64,000 nt of DNA from Corynebacterium vitaeruminis DSM 20294 (GCF_000550805.1 NZ_CP004353.1:2852001-2916000); one strand, 5' to 3'. Counted from the first letter of the stretch, positions 49,412-59,022 are shown. A program made the numbers and translations. Notes: generated from the sequence alone by a model not told the origin.

Positions 49412-49440
49412 TTGTCCACGGGACATCCATGCTGTTAAAT
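49412..49440 (+). promoter_or_regulatory. Promoter of a leaderless gene
   Basis: TTGTCC, a 17-bp spacer and TTAAAT (49435-49440). The ATG at 49447 lies 6 bp after the -10 box, so the mRNA would start at or next to the start codon. Confidence 0.6.
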
Positions 49441-49446
49441 AGCCCT

Positions 49447-50010
49447 ATGGACGACGCACGTTTGCAAGCAAAGACCGGCCGCACCGGTCTCCAGTGGATC
49501 GAGTACCTCGAGAAGGTCTCCGGCAAGGACATTAATAACATTGCGCACAAGGAGATGGCACTTCTTGTTATTGACGCTGGCATCGAGCCGTGGTGGGCAC
49601 AGGGCGTGACCATTAGCGTCGAGCAGCAGATCGGCCGACGCGTGGTGGGGCAGACGTGCAACGGGACCTACTCGGCCTCGGCGAGCAAGACCCTCAACGG
49701 CGACTGGCTCGAACTCTTCGATAAGTTCGTCGCCTTCATGAGCGAGAACTACGAACTCATCCCGATCCCGGCGGCCGGGGAGCCCCGCACCACCGAGAGC
49801 GAGAAGTGGCGGTACTGGAAGATCGATCTCGAGGACGGCTCCAAGGTGTCCATCAACTGCTCGCCCAAGAGCGCCAAGGACGGTACCCCGAAGGGTTCCT
49901 TCGGGGTAAGCCACGACAAGCTCGAGTCGCTCGAGTCCCGAGATGAGCTCAAATCCTTCTGGCAGGAGCTTCTCGGCCGCTTTGCCAAAACCGTCACAGT
50001 GACGAAATAG
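49447..50010 (+). CDS. Conserved hypothetical protein (DUF4287-like)
   Basis: The 187-residue soluble protein includes DDARLQAKTGRTGLQWIEYL at the start and PWWAQGVTISVEQQIGRRVV with GQTCNGTYSASASKTL in the middle. The same elements occur in proteins with a DUF4287 N-terminus and an Hsp90-activator-like (SRPBCC) partner domain. The C-terminal half (KWRYWKIDLEDGSKVSINCS) looks like a beta-rich SRPBCC fold. The ATG at 49447 is chosen because the promoter fits a leaderless start. The reaction or ligand is unknown. Confidence 0.7.
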   Translation: MDDARLQAKTGRTGLQWIEYLEKVSGKDINNIAHKEMALLVIDAGIEPWWAQGVTISVEQQIGRRVVGQTCNGTYSASASKTLNGDWLELFDKFVAFMSENYELIPIPAAGEPRTTESEKWRYWKIDLEDGSKVSINCSPKSAKDGTPKGSFGVSHDKLESLESRDELKSFWQELLGRFAKTVTVTK

Positions 50011-50127
50011 CTTCGCCTGGCAAGGTGCCGAGAAAGGGGAGTGGAAGTGGTTTTCTCGCCCCCCGGAAGGCACCCCACTTTAGCGTCGACAAGCGACGTG
50101 CGAGCGCCAGGTGACATACTAGGAACC

Positions 50128-50514
50128 ATGACTCAGAACACTCAGCCATTCCAGTGCTCGCGCCGCATGTTCCTCGTGGGCACCGCCACCACCTTCGCGG
50201 GCGCGCTGCTGGCCGCGTGCGGCAGCGCCAAGGAGGTCAACTCCGTCGCAGTGAAGGACGTCCCCGTGGGCAGCGCGGTGATCGTGGGCAAGTACATCGT
50301 GGCGCAGCCGACCGAGGGGGAGTACAAGGCGTATTCGACTACCTGCCCCCACGCGGGCGCGCCCATCACCGAGGTGAACGGCGACATCGTGCGCTGCACC
50401 CAGCACGGCTCGGAGTTCAGCATCAAGGACGGCTCGGTCGTCCAGGGCCCCGCGCGCGACCCACTGAAGAGCGCGACGGCGAAGGTCGATGGCGACAGCG
50501 TCGCGCTGAGCTAG
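50128..50514 (+). CDS. Rieske [2Fe-2S] lipoprotein
   Basis: The 128-residue protein has a twin-arginine-like, lipobox signal (CSRRMFLVGTATTFAGALLA then ACGS), so it is exported and probably lipid-anchored. The Rieske cluster ligands are in CPHAG (Cys-x-His) and CTQHGSEF (Cys-x2-His). It contains no catalytic domain, so it acts as an electron carrier. Partner unknown; the neighbouring cyd genes do not normally need one. Confidence 0.88.
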   Translation: MTQNTQPFQCSRRMFLVGTATTFAGALLAACGSAKEVNSVAVKDVPVGSAVIVGKYIVAQPTEGEYKAYSTTCPHAGAPITEVNGDIVRCTQHGSEFSIKDGSVVQGPARDPLKSATAKVDGDSVALS

Positions 50515-50760
50515 GGCGGCCACGGATCAGGGCCTGGGGACACCCGACGGTGACCTCAGGCCTATTTTCATGCCTATATAGATACACATGGATATAGGAT
50601 CGTCGATTTTCAATTAGCGCCACAAGGTGTGTTTTTATTCGAAAGGACGAGAACGTATAACCCCGAACGGTTAGCCCCTTAAGTGGTCAATCGGAACTAA
50701 GCGGGCGCAGGCAGCGACTACTAATATACCCCCTACCGTATATCGAAAGTCTGTTGCTTC

Positions 50761-52245
50761 ATGGATGTAGTCGACATATCTCGGTGGCAATTCGGAATTA
50801 CCACCGTTTATCACTTTCTTTTCGTCCCCCTGACCATCGGGCTCGCACCCCTAGTAGCCCTCATGCAGACGCTGTGGACCACGACGAAGAAGGAGTCCTG
50901 GTACCGCGCGACGCGCTTCTTCGGCACCCTATTCCTCGTCAACTTCGCCATGGGCGTGGTCACCGGCATCGTCCAGGAATTCCAGTTCGGAATGAACTGG
51001 TCCGAGTACTCCCGCTACGTCGGCGACGTGTTCGGCGCGCCGCTGGCCTTCGAGGGTCTGGCCGCGTTCTTCGTGGAATCCACCTTCCTCGGCCTGTGGA
51101 TCTTCGGGTGGGGGAGGCTCCCGAAGTGGGTCCACCTCGCCTGCATCTGGCTCGTGGCCATCGCCGTGAACCTCTCCGCATACTTCATCATCGTGGCCAA
51201 CTCGTTCATGCAGCACCCCGTCGGTGCCGTGTACAACCCGGATACCGGGCGCGCGGAGCTCACCGATATCTGGGCACTGCTGACCAATTCCACCGCGCTT
51301 GCCGCCTGGCCTCACACCGTGTCCGGCTCGCTGCTCACCGGCGGCACCTTCCTCGCTGGCATCGCCGGTTGGTGGATGATCCGGGAGCGCAAAAACCCCG
51401 ACGGTGCAGCGCTGTGGCGCCCGGCCGCGCGACTAGGCATGTGGGTCACCGGGCTCAGCGCCATCGCACTGTTCGCCACGGGCGACATCCAGGCCAAGCT
51501 CATGTTCGTCCAGCAGCCGATGAAGATGGCCGCGGCCGAGTCCCTCTGCAAGACGCAGACCGACCCGAGCTTCTCCGTCCTTTCCGTGGGAACCCACAAC
51601 AACTGCGACTCCGTGCAGCACCTCATCGAGGTGCCCGGGGTCTTGAGCTTCCTCGCGGGGAGTAAGTTCTCCGGCGTCACCCTCCAGGGCGTGGAAGACC
51701 TGCAGCAGAAGTACGAGGCCCTCTACGGCCCGGGCAACTACTCGCCCAACCTGTTCGTCACCTACTGGTCCTTCCGAATGATGATCGGCCTGCTCGTGGG
51801 CTCACTGCTGCTCATGGTCGTGGGCCTCTGGCTCACCCGCAAGAAGGCCATGCAGGCGGGCAGGGAGCCCAGCGCGCGGGTGCTGAAGTGGTTCAGGTGG
51901 CTCACGCTGGCCGCGATCCCGTTCCCGTTCCTAGCGAACTCCGCTGGCTGGATCTTCACCGAGATGGGCCGCCAGCCGTGGGTGGTCGCGCCGAACCCCA
52001 ACTCCGACCAGCCCATTCACCTCATCGTGGATTTCGGCGTGTCCAACCACGCGGCGTGGACGGTGTGGTTCTCGCTCATCGGATTCACCCTCGTGTATGG
52101 CGCGCTCGCCGTGGTGTGGTTCTGGCTCATGCGCAGAAAGGTCCTCGAGGGGCCGCTTCCGACCGGGGCGAGCAAAGACATCGCCGCGGACACCTACGGA
52201 CCGGACAGCGAGGAGCTCGCGCCGCTGTCGTTTAAGGAGGCCTAG
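50761..52245 (+). CDS. cydA: Cytochrome bd oxidase subunit I
   Basis: The 494-residue quinol oxidase subunit starts MDVVDISRWQFGITTVYHFL, with the haem b595 His near residue 18. The GRQPW motif (MGRQPWVV near residue 403) and the quinol-loop region (residues 250-330, with a short Q-loop) are present. It oxidises menaquinol and reduces oxygen in the cell membrane. It is the first gene of cydABDC. The 246-bp upstream region must hold the promoter. Confidence 0.96.
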   Translation: MDVVDISRWQFGITTVYHFLFVPLTIGLAPLVALMQTLWTTTKKESWYRATRFFGTLFLVNFAMGVVTGIVQEFQFGMNWSEYSRYVGDVFGAPLAFEGLAAFFVESTFLGLWIFGWGRLPKWVHLACIWLVAIAVNLSAYFIIVANSFMQHPVGAVYNPDTGRAELTDIWALLTNSTALAAWPHTVSGSLLTGGTFLAGIAGWWMIRERKNPDGAALWRPAARLGMWVTGLSAIALFATGDIQAKLMFVQQPMKMAAAESLCKTQTDPSFSVLSVGTHNNCDSVQHLIEVPGVLSFLAGSKFSGVTLQGVEDLQQKYEALYGPGNYSPNLFVTYWSFRMMIGLLVGSLLLMVVGLWLTRKKAMQAGREPSARVLKWFRWLTLAAIPFPFLANSAGWIFTEMGRQPWVVAPNPNSDQPIHLIVDFGVSNHAAWTVWFSLIGFTLVYGALAVVWFWLMRRKVLEGPLPTGASKDIAADTYGPDSEELAPLSFKEA

Positions 52246-52248
52246 GCC

Positions 52249-53232
52249 ATGGATCTCAACACAGTCTGGTTCATCCTCATCGCCGTCCTCTTCGCGGGTT
52301 ACTTCGTCCTCGAGGGCTTCGACTTCGGCGTAGGCATGCTGCTGCCCTTCCTCGGCAGGAAGGAGCGCGACGCCGCGCTCAAGGCCATCGGCCCGGTCTG
52401 GGACGGAAACGAGGTCTGGCTCATCACCGCTGGCGGCGCGCTGTTCGCCGCCTTCCCCGAGTGGTACGCCACGATGTTCTCGGGCTTCTACCTCCCGCTG
52501 TTCATCATTCTCATCTCGCTCATCCTGCGCGGCGTCGGGCTCGAGTGGCGCGGGAAGATCCACTCGCAGGCCTGGCGGGACCGGTGCGACATCGGCATCG
52601 GCATCGGATCGTGGGTGCCGTCGCTGCTGTGGGGCGTGGCCTTCGCCAACATCGTTCGGGGTGTGCCCATCGACTCGGCGCGCCAGATAGACACCGGGCT
52701 CGGCACGCTGGCCGGGCTGCTCAACCCCTTCGGCCTGCTCGGGGGAACGGCGTTCATTCTGCTCTTCTTCCTCCACGGCGCGCTTTTCCTCGGGCTCAAG
52801 GCCGAGGAACCGCTGCGCTCCCGGGCGCACGGGATGGCCACCAAGGCGCTCATCCCGGCAATCCTCGTCGTCGGCGGCTTCGGCCTGTGGCTGCAGCTTA
52901 TGTCGGGTAAGCCCGGAACCTGGGCCGCGCTCGCTGTGGCCGCGGTGACACTCGTCGCCGCGGGGGCGAGCGTGTGGAAGGACAGGGATGGCCTCGCCTT
53001 CGCATCCACCGCGCTGGCGGTGCTGGCCGTCGTGGCGCTCTTCTTCGGCTCCCTGTTCCCGAACCTCATGCCGTCGTCCCTCGACGCGGCGGGGACCCTT
53101 GACATCCACAACGCCGCGAGCACCCACTACACGCTCGTGGTCATGACGTGGGCGGCTGGGTTCATCACCCCGCTGGTGATCCTCTACCAGGGCTGGACCT
53201 ATTGGGTCTTCCGGAAGCGGGTGACCGTCTAG
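52249..53232 (+). CDS. cydB: Cytochrome bd oxidase subunit II
   Basis: The 327-residue membrane protein has eight or nine helices: MDLNTVWFILIAVLFAGYFV, LEGFDFGVGMLLPF and WDGNEVWLITAGGALFAAFP are canonical CydB stretches. It follows cydA by 3 bp and is required for assembly of the oxidase. cydD starts one base after its stop. Confidence 0.96.
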   Translation: MDLNTVWFILIAVLFAGYFVLEGFDFGVGMLLPFLGRKERDAALKAIGPVWDGNEVWLITAGGALFAAFPEWYATMFSGFYLPLFIILISLILRGVGLEWRGKIHSQAWRDRCDIGIGIGSWVPSLLWGVAFANIVRGVPIDSARQIDTGLGTLAGLLNPFGLLGGTAFILLFFLHGALFLGLKAEEPLRSRAHGMATKALIPAILVVGGFGLWLQLMSGKPGTWAALAVAAVTLVAAGASVWKDRDGLAFASTALAVLAVVALFFGSLFPNLMPSSLDAAGTLDIHNAASTHYTLVVMTWAAGFITPLVILYQGWTYWVFRKRVTV

Positions 53233-53233
53233 C

Positions 53234-54781
53234 ATGTCTTCCGGACCGATCGACGTTCGACTCCTGCGGGTCAGCCCCGCGGCGGCGAAGTACGTCCTAG
53301 GAACCGGGATCGCCCAAGCCGCGGACACGAGCCTCATCGTGCTCCGCGGCTTCCTGCTTGGCGGGCTGGCGGCGGGGGCGATCACCGAATTTCCAATGTT
53401 TCACGTGAAACCATGGGTCATCGCTGGGCTCGTCGCCGTGGTCTGCGCCCAGGCCGCGGTCTCGTGGCTGCGCACCGTATGGGCGTCGAAAAGCGCCGGA
53501 AACGCCATTCACCAGCTGCGCAAGGCGGCAATGCGGGCGCTGGCCCGGCGCGACCCCCGCGAGGTGAGCGCCGACTCCGCGCGCTGGACGCTCACGCTCG
53601 GCCGCGAGCTCGAGGGGCTGCGGCCGTACCTCGCCGAGTACGTGCCAGCGCTTGTTGCCGTTTGCTTGTCGACGCCTACGGCCCTCGCTGTGATTTTCTA
53701 CCTCGACCGCCCGGCCGGCTGGCTCGCCCTGTGCACCGTGCCGCTCATCCCGCTGTTCATGGTCCTCATCGGAAGGCTGACGAGGGGGCACACCGAGGCT
53801 CGCCTGAGGGTCGCCAGCGCGCTCCAGCATCGATTGGCCGACATCCTGGGCGGTGCGACCACTCTGCGGCGGTACGGGCGGGAGGAGGCCCCGAGGCGCG
53901 AGCTCGAGCAGGCCGGACGCCGCCACGCGACCACCACCATGGGCGTGCTGCGGCTGGCCTTCCTGTCCTCGTTCGCGCTGGAATTGCTGGCGACACTGTC
54001 GGTGGCGCTCGTTGCGGTGTCGGTGGGGCTGCGCCTGGTCACGGGGAGCATCGAGCTGCGCCCGGCGCTCATCGTCCTCATCATCGTCCCGGAGGTCTAC
54101 GCCCCGCTGCGCGCCGTCGGGGCCAGCTTTCACGCGGCCGCCGACGGCATGGCCGCGGCATCCGCGGCGGTAGAGCTGTGCTCGGCCCCCGGCGCGGTGG
54201 GCGGCTACCGCTCGCTGGGGACCGAGGTGCGCTGCGAACGCCTCACCGTGCACGGCAGGGAAGGGGACACCCCGCGGGGCCTCACCTTCGAGGCGGCGCC
54301 CGGAACGATCACTGTGCTTCGCGGCGCCAACGGCTCCGGCAAGTCCACGGCGCTGCTCGCGATCGCGGGACTCCTGCCGGACGACTCCGTCGAGGGACAG
54401 GTAACCGCACCCGGGGACCTGGCCTACCTCCCCGCCGCGCCGGCGTACGTCAAGGGGACGGTGGGTGACAACGCGCGGCTCATGGGTTCCCCGTGGGAGG
54501 GCACCCGGGCCGCGATGGGACAACTGGGGTTGGAGGAATCGGAAGCAGATCCCTTCGAACTCTCGACGGGCCAGGCGCACCGCGTCGCCATCGCCCGCAC
54601 GCTCGCACACCCGCACGCGAGCACGCTGCTCCTCGACGAGCCGAGCGCCCACCTCAGCCCGGAGATCCTCCCCGCGCTGTGCGCCTTGTTGCGCCGCCTG
54701 GCGGGGGAGGGCGCGTGCGTGGTGGTCGCCAGCCACGACCCCAGGCTCGCGTCGATCGCGGACCAGGTGATCGAGCTATGA
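53234..54781 (+). CDS. cydD: ABC exporter CydD (thiol/haem-linked cytochrome bd assembly)
   Basis: The 515-residue half-transporter has six transmembrane helices in its N-terminal ~310 residues, then an ATPase with Walker A GANGSGKST, signature LSTGQAHRVAIARTL and Walker B TLLLDEPSAHL. With CydC it exports glutathione/cysteine-type thiols (or haem, still discussed) and is required for cytochrome bd. A parS site lies near the start, encoding MFHVKP, and an 18-bp dispersed repeat lies at 53664. Its stop overlaps the cydC start. Confidence 0.95.
   Translation: MSSGPIDVRLLRVSPAAAKYVLGTGIAQAADTSLIVLRGFLLGGLAAGAITEFPMFHVKPWVIAGLVAVVCAQAAVSWLRTVWASKSAGNAIHQLRKAAMRALARRDPREVSADSARWTLTLGRELEGLRPYLAEYVPALVAVCLSTPTALAVIFYLDRPAGWLALCTVPLIPLFMVLIGRLTRGHTEARLRVASALQHRLADILGGATTLRRYGREEAPRRELEQAGRRHATTTMGVLRLAFLSSFALELLATLSVALVAVSVGLRLVTGSIELRPALIVLIIVPEVYAPLRAVGASFHAAADGMAAASAAVELCSAPGAVGGYRSLGTEVRCERLTVHGREGDTPRGLTFEAAPGTITVLRGANGSGKSTALLAIAGLLPDDSVEGQVTAPGDLAYLPAAPAYVKGTVGDNARLMGSPWEGTRAAMGQLGLEESEADPFELSTGQAHRVAIARTLAHPHASTLLLDEPSAHLSPEILPALCALLRRLAGEGACVVVASHDPRLASIADQVIEL
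53397..53412. other. parS site 3 (one mismatch)
   Basis: TGTTTCACGTGAAACC: the last base differs from the consensus. It lies in cydD. Confidence 0.85.
53664..53681 (+). repeat. Copy of the dispersed 18-bp motif
   Basis: GCTTGTCGACGCCTACGG inside cydD, at the start of a transmembrane helix (encoding CLSTPTALA). Its inverted form at 40617 is identical. Confidence 0.6.
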
Positions 54782-56289
54782 GTGCGTTTCAGTCGCTTAT
54801 TTCCTTGCTCTCCAGCGCTGGCGTGCGTCGCCGCCAGGTGCTCGCCGCCGTCGCCCTGTCCACGGCGACGCTTTGTTCGGCGCTCGGCCTCACGGTCCTT
54901 TCCGGGTGGCTCATCACGCGCGCCTGGCAGATGCCGCCGGTGCTGGACCTCAGCGTCGCGATCACCGCCGTCCGCGCGCTCGGCATCTCCCGCGGCGCGC
55001 TCCGCTACGTGGACCGGCTCTACGCGCACCGTATCGCGCTCCGCGCGGAGTCTCGGCTTCGCTGCGTGCTTTTCGACGCCTCGCGGCCGGGGACCTCCGT
55101 GTCGGTGCGCGATGCCGATGTCCAGCGGATGACCGACGCCCTCGTGCGCTCGCTCGTTCCCTTCGGCACCGCCGCGGTCATGTCGGCGATCGCCGTCGCG
55201 TGGGCGGCGCTGCTGCAGCCATGGGCCGCCATCATCCTGCTTGCCGCCTTCGTGGTGCGCGGGGTCCTGGCACCCATGCTTGCGGCCCGTTCCGCGCGGG
55301 CGGTCGAGCAGGTGCGCGACCTCAACGTCGTGGAGGAGGCGCTCGGGCGGCTCACGAGAGATCGCGCCGAGTACACCCTCGCGGGTCGGCTCGGCGCATT
55401 GGAGGGCGAGGCCTCCCAGGCGTCACGGAAGGCGGCGGACTCGACGCAGCGCGCCTTGTCCCTCACCGCCGCATCCCGGGCGCTCGGCACCCTCGCCCAG
55501 GGCTTGGCCATCGCTGGCGTTGCCTGGGTGGGGCTCAACACCTATGCGGACGACCCGATGTGGCTGGGAATGCTCGTCCTCATCCCGCTCGCCAGCTTCG
55601 AGGCCCACGGCGGCCTCGACCAGGCGGCGGTCCACCTCGACGAGGCCTCCCGGACGGCGGTGCGCGTGAGCGGTGCGCTCCACGAGGAGCCAGCGCTGGG
55701 CCCGGCGCCTCGGGTACTCGACGTCTCGGCGGAGAACCTCCTCTGCGCGTACGGCGAGAGGCGCTGGACCCTCGACGCTCCCTTCGGATCCAGAATCATC
55801 CTCCGTGGCCCCTCAGGGATGGGGAAGTCGACCCTGCTGCGGACCCTGGCGGGGGAGCTACCGGCCCGGGATGGGCGTGTGCGGCCGAGCGCCCTGGCAC
55901 GGTACCACTCCGAGGACGAGTGGGTCTTTGCGACCACCATCCGCGAGAACCTGCTCCTTGCGAAGCCGGACGCCACGGACGCGGAGCTAGAAGCGGTGCT
56001 CGACGCGGTCGGCCTCGGGCTGCCCCTCGACCTGCTTCTCGAGGATGGCGCAGGCTCGCTTTCCTCCGGCCAGCGCCGACGCCTGCTGCTGGCCCGCGCC
56101 CTGATCAGCGACGCGCCGATCCTGCTCCTTGACGAGCCGACCGAGCACATCGCCGAGGAGGATGCCCGCGAGCTGCTCGCCATGCTGCAAGCACCGCGGC
56201 TACCCGGCACGCTCGAGGACCGAACGATCATCGCCGTCACCCACCTCGAGGACTCCGATGTTTCACGTGAAACATCGACGAGTCTGTGA
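54778..56289 (+). CDS. cydC: ABC exporter CydC
   Basis: The 503-residue partner of CydD overlaps it by four bases (ATGA). The N-terminal membrane part shows VLSGWLITRAWQMPPVLDLS and ALRYVDRLYAHRIALR, typical of CydC. The ATPase has Walker A GPSGMGKST, signature LSSGQRRRLLLARAL and Walker B ILLLDEPTEHI. The D-loop/switch region ends in ITHLEDSDVSRETSTSL, where the last residues come from an embedded parS site. The ABC Walker B Glu is intact. Confidence 0.95.
   Translation: MSAFQSLISLLSSAGVRRRQVLAAVALSTATLCSALGLTVLSGWLITRAWQMPPVLDLSVAITAVRALGISRGALRYVDRLYAHRIALRAESRLRCVLFDASRPGTSVSVRDADVQRMTDALVRSLVPFGTAAVMSAIAVAWAALLQPWAAIILLAAFVVRGVLAPMLAARSARAVEQVRDLNVVEEALGRLTRDRAEYTLAGRLGALEGEASQASRKAADSTQRALSLTAASRALGTLAQGLAIAGVAWVGLNTYADDPMWLGMLVLIPLASFEAHGGLDQAAVHLDEASRTAVRVSGALHEEPALGPAPRVLDVSAENLLCAYGERRWTLDAPFGSRIILRGPSGMGKSTLLRTLAGELPARDGRVRPSALARYHSEDEWVFATTIRENLLLAKPDATDAELEAVLDAVGLGLPLDLLLEDGAGSLSSGQRRRLLLARALISDAPILLLDEPTEHIAEEDARELLAMLQAPRLPGTLEDRTIIAVTHLEDSDVSRETSTSL
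56259..56274. other. parS site 4
   Basis: TGTTTCACGTGAAACA, perfect consensus, at the 3' end of cydC. Confidence 0.93.
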
Positions 56290-56344
56290 CACATATCGCT
56301 TCACGACGCCACAGGCGGCTGGCCCATGGCTAAACTAACTAGCT

Positions 56345-57325
56345 ATGCTCAGCAGATTGAAAAACCCGGATCCCCTGATCGTCCTGATCATATCCGCGGT
56401 CATCTTGGCCATCCTGTTCCCGGCCAGCGGCGCCTTCGCCGACTGGTTCTCGACGGCCGTGAAGATCGCCATCGCCCTGCTCTTCTACCTTTACGGTGCC
56501 CGCCTGTCCACACACGAGGCACTCGAGGGCCTGAAGAACTGGAAGCTGCACCTGACGATCCTGGCGTTCACCTTCGTGGTGTTCCCGATCATCGGCCTAG
56601 CCCTGCGTCCGATCCAGGGCCTCATCGGGCACGAGCTCTACCTCGGCATCCTCTACCTCACGCTGGTGCCCTCCACGGTGCAGTCGTCGGTGGCGTTTAC
56701 CTCCATCGCCCGCGGCAACGTGGCCGGGGCCATCGTTTCCGCCTCCGCCTCGAATCTCGCGGGCGTGGTGCTCACGCCGCTGCTGGTCATGCTGCTCATG
56801 AGCGGGGCGGCGACCGGAGGCGGGGGAGTGCACGTGGACACCAGCGTGTTCATGGACATCGCGATCCAGCTCCTCCTCCCGTTCGTACTCGGACAGCTGA
56901 CCCGCCGGTGGGTGAAGGGCATCGCCGCCAACAAGGCAACCAAGATCGTCGATCGCGGCTCGATCGCGATGGTCGTCTACTCGGCCTTCTCCGCGGGCAT
57001 GGTGGAGGGCATCTGGTCGACCGTGAGCGTGTGGCAGATCGTCTTCCTCGTCGCCTTCTCCGCGGCACTGGTGAGCTTCATGCTCTGGCTGAGCCGGGCG
57101 ATCAGCTCCCGTGCCGGATTCCCACGCAAGGACGTCATCGCCATCGAGTTCTGCGGGTCGAAGAAGTCGCTGGCCTCGGGCCTGCCGATGGCTGCGGTCA
57201 TCTTCGGCGGCGCGAACCTCGGCCTGTTGATCCTCCCGCTGATGATCTTCCACCAGGTCCAGCTCATGATCTGCTCCTGGCTCGCGGCCCGCTACGGCAG
57301 GCAGGCCGCCGAACAATCTGCATAA
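56345..57325 (+). CDS. Bile-acid:sodium symporter-like protein (SBF-like, YfeH type)
   Basis: The 326-residue integral membrane protein has about ten helices. Key stretches are YLYGARLSTHEALEGLKNWK, LTLVPSTVQSSVAFTSIARG, VSASASNLAGVVLTPLLVML and EFCGSKKSLASGLPMAAVIF, the pattern of SBF-like (PF13593) transporters. These are thought to use sodium to move organic anions. Substrate unknown. It stands alone between cydC and a convergent regulator gene, with a shared terminator. Confidence 0.9.
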   Translation: MLSRLKNPDPLIVLIISAVILAILFPASGAFADWFSTAVKIAIALLFYLYGARLSTHEALEGLKNWKLHLTILAFTFVVFPIIGLALRPIQGLIGHELYLGILYLTLVPSTVQSSVAFTSIARGNVAGAIVSASASNLAGVVLTPLLVMLLMSGAATGGGGVHVDTSVFMDIAIQLLLPFVLGQLTRRWVKGIAANKATKIVDRGSIAMVVYSAFSAGMVEGIWSTVSVWQIVFLVAFSAALVSFMLWLSRAISSRAGFPRKDVIAIEFCGSKKSLASGLPMAAVIFGGANLGLLILPLMIFHQVQLMICSWLAARYGRQAAEQSA

Positions 57326-57332
57326 AGCACCC

Positions 57333-57363
57333 AACCTCGCAGGCAGCACCTGCGAGGTTTTTT
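57333..57363. terminator. Terminator, SBF-like gene (bidirectional)
   Basis: ACCTCGCAGG-CAGCA-CCTGCGAGGT followed by TTTTTT on the plus strand. Confidence 0.92.
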
Positions 57364-58358
57364 CATGCCTCGATGCGGGTGGTCTCGCGCCAGATGGTCC
57401 GGGTGGGGACGGTCACGAGCTGGCCGGTCTCGCCCGCAACGAGCCGATCGAGCTCGCTGAGGGCCTGCATGCCGAGCTCGCGGAAGTTCTGGGCGATGGT
57501 GGTTAGCGACGGGGTGAGGTAGCGGGAGACGGTAAGGTCGTCGAAGCCGATCACCTGCACGTCCTCCGGCACGGAGAGCCCCGCCTCCCGCAGCGCACGC
57601 ATAGCACCGATGGCCATGTCGTCGTTTCCCACGACGATGGCGTCGGGCGCACCCTTTTCCAGCATCTGCTTGGCGGCGCCGTATCCGTCCTCGTTGGCCC
57701 AGCCCCAGCCGACGATCCAGTCCGGCTCGATGCCGGCGGCCTCGCAGGCGCGCCGGTAGCCGCCGAGCCGCAGGCGGGCATCCTCGCAGTGCATATCGCC
57801 GGTCAGGTTCACAATCCTGCGGGCGCCGCCCTCGATGAGCTGGCGTGTGGCCGCGTAGACCGCCGGTTCCTGATCGAAGGTCACCACGCTCATGTTGTGG
57901 CGGGGCTGCACCCCAGCGGCGATGGCGACGCAGGGGAGGGAGGTGCGCGCGAGGACGAACTCGAGCATGGAGGCCTCCGGGGCGAAGACGATGAGCCCCT
58001 TCACGTGAGAGCCTTGGAGGTAGTCGATGGCATCCAGCAGCTGGTCCTGCTCGTTCGCGGCCGTGGCGAATGCCAGGTATTCGTGGCGCTCGCGCACCGT
58101 CTTCTGCAGGTGGCCGAAGATCTCCGCGATACCGAAGCGCAATTCGCCGTCGACGAGGAAGCCCACGACGGTGGAGTGCTTCGCGGCCAGCTGCTTCGCA
58201 GCGAGGTTGATGGTGTAGCGCAGGTCCCTTGCCGCCGCCTCCACCTTCTCGCGCGTGTGATCGCTCACGGAGCCCGAGGAGTTGAGGACGCGGGACACCG
58301 TCTGAATGCTGACCCCCGCCAGCTCGGCGACGTCCTTCATCGTTGCCCTTCTCGCCAT
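57363..58358 (-). CDS. LacI-family transcriptional regulator
   Basis: The 331-residue regulator has the LacI DNA-binding head (MKDVAELAGVSIQTVSRVLN with the hinge RYTINLAAKQLAAKHS) and a periplasmic-binding-protein-like effector domain (VVGFLVDGELRFGIAEIFG, GNDDMAIGAMRALREAGL, IGFDDLTVSRYLTPSLTTI). It starts at ATG 58358 behind GAGGGG. Operator and effector are unknown; no sugar genes are next to it. It probably regulates itself. Confidence 0.94.
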   Translation of the reverse strand: MARRATMKDVAELAGVSIQTVSRVLNSSGSVSDHTREKVEAAARDLRYTINLAAKQLAAKHSTVVGFLVDGELRFGIAEIFGHLQKTVRERHEYLAFATAANEQDQLLDAIDYLQGSHVKGLIVFAPEASMLEFVLARTSLPCVAIAAGVQPRHNMSVVTFDQEPAVYAATRQLIEGGARRIVNLTGDMHCEDARLRLGGYRRACEAAGIEPDWIVGWGWANEDGYGAAKQMLEKGAPDAIVVGNDDMAIGAMRALREAGLSVPEDVQVIGFDDLTVSRYLTPSLTTIAQNFRELGMQALSELDRLVAGETGQLVTVPTRTIWRETTRIEA

Positions 58359-58488
58359 GATGAGACCCCTCTTGCCTGCAATCGACGCTTCGTAGAACCT
58401 GCTGTACGCCTCATTCTAGTGGGAACGCTGCCATTTTCTGGCGCTCACCCCCGACGCTGCACTTAGCCCCTCTTGTATGCTGTTACGC

Positions 58489-58803
58489 ATGAAGGAACTG
58501 CTCTACGTGCGCACAGAAATGACCATCCCGCAGGTGGGTACTAGCACCCACCTGGCGGAGCTTCGCCCGATCGATGCCCAGGCCTGCCAGCTCCTGCGCA
58601 TCATCCAGTTAGACCCCAACGAGGCCGTCCGCGGCGCGGGAACCCAGACCACCACGGTGGGGCTGGCCGCCGCGCCCGAGCCGATCGTGCCGCACCCGGA
58701 CACCTACTCCGAGTTCCCCGACATCACCGCGACCTACCTCGAGGCCGCCGACTTCGAGGCCCTGTGGACGGAGAGCGTGATCAAGTTCCCGGAGCTTAGC
58801 TAG
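58489..58803 (+). CDS. Small hypothetical protein (DUF6881-like)
   Basis: The protein has 104 residues from the ATG at 58489 (MKELLYVRTEMTIPQ); an ATG four codons upstream is possible. The layout of a YVRTE start, an acidic ending TATYLEAADFEALWTESV and a middle Pro-rich turn loosely fits DUF6881. It is soluble. It converges with the next gene, and the two stop codons overlap. Function unknown. Confidence 0.65.
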   Translation: MKELLYVRTEMTIPQVGTSTHLAELRPIDAQACQLLRIIQLDPNEAVRGAGTQTTTVGLAAAPEPIVPHPDTYSEFPDITATYLEAADFEALWTESVIKFPELS

Positions 58804-58979
58804 GCGACCTCCCTCAGCTCGACGCTCCGGGCGTGCTCGACGTGGCGGCACTGCAGGCAGGTCCACGTCCGGTGGGGCGGCCAGGACTGCGCATCCCAAC
58901 CGACGAGATAGGTACCGGGCTTGCGCGGGGCGTGGCACTGGGGACAGGTGGGCGGAACAACTTCGTAGACAACGCTCAT
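58800..58979 (-). CDS. Small zinc-ribbon protein
   Basis: The 59-residue protein has two Cys pairs (CPQC near residue 12 and CLQC near residue 43) in the spacing of a zinc ribbon, with Trp/Pro-rich sequence between. It starts at ATG 58979. Its stop overlaps that of the convergent gene on the plus strand. Role unknown; small zinc ribbons often bind nucleic acid or protein. Confidence 0.75.
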   Translation of the reverse strand: MSVVYEVVPPTCPQCHAPRKPGTYLVGWDAQSWPPHRTWTCLQCRHVEHARSVELREVA

Positions 58980-59022
58980 GACCCACACGCTAGAACACGC
59001 ACGCGACACGCACCCCCGAGCG

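Noticed and set aside
51931-53385. A 484-codon minus-strand frame over cydA-cydB
   Set aside because: Composition (Glu, Arg, Pro, His repeats) marks it as antisense of the membrane-protein genes cydA and cydB.
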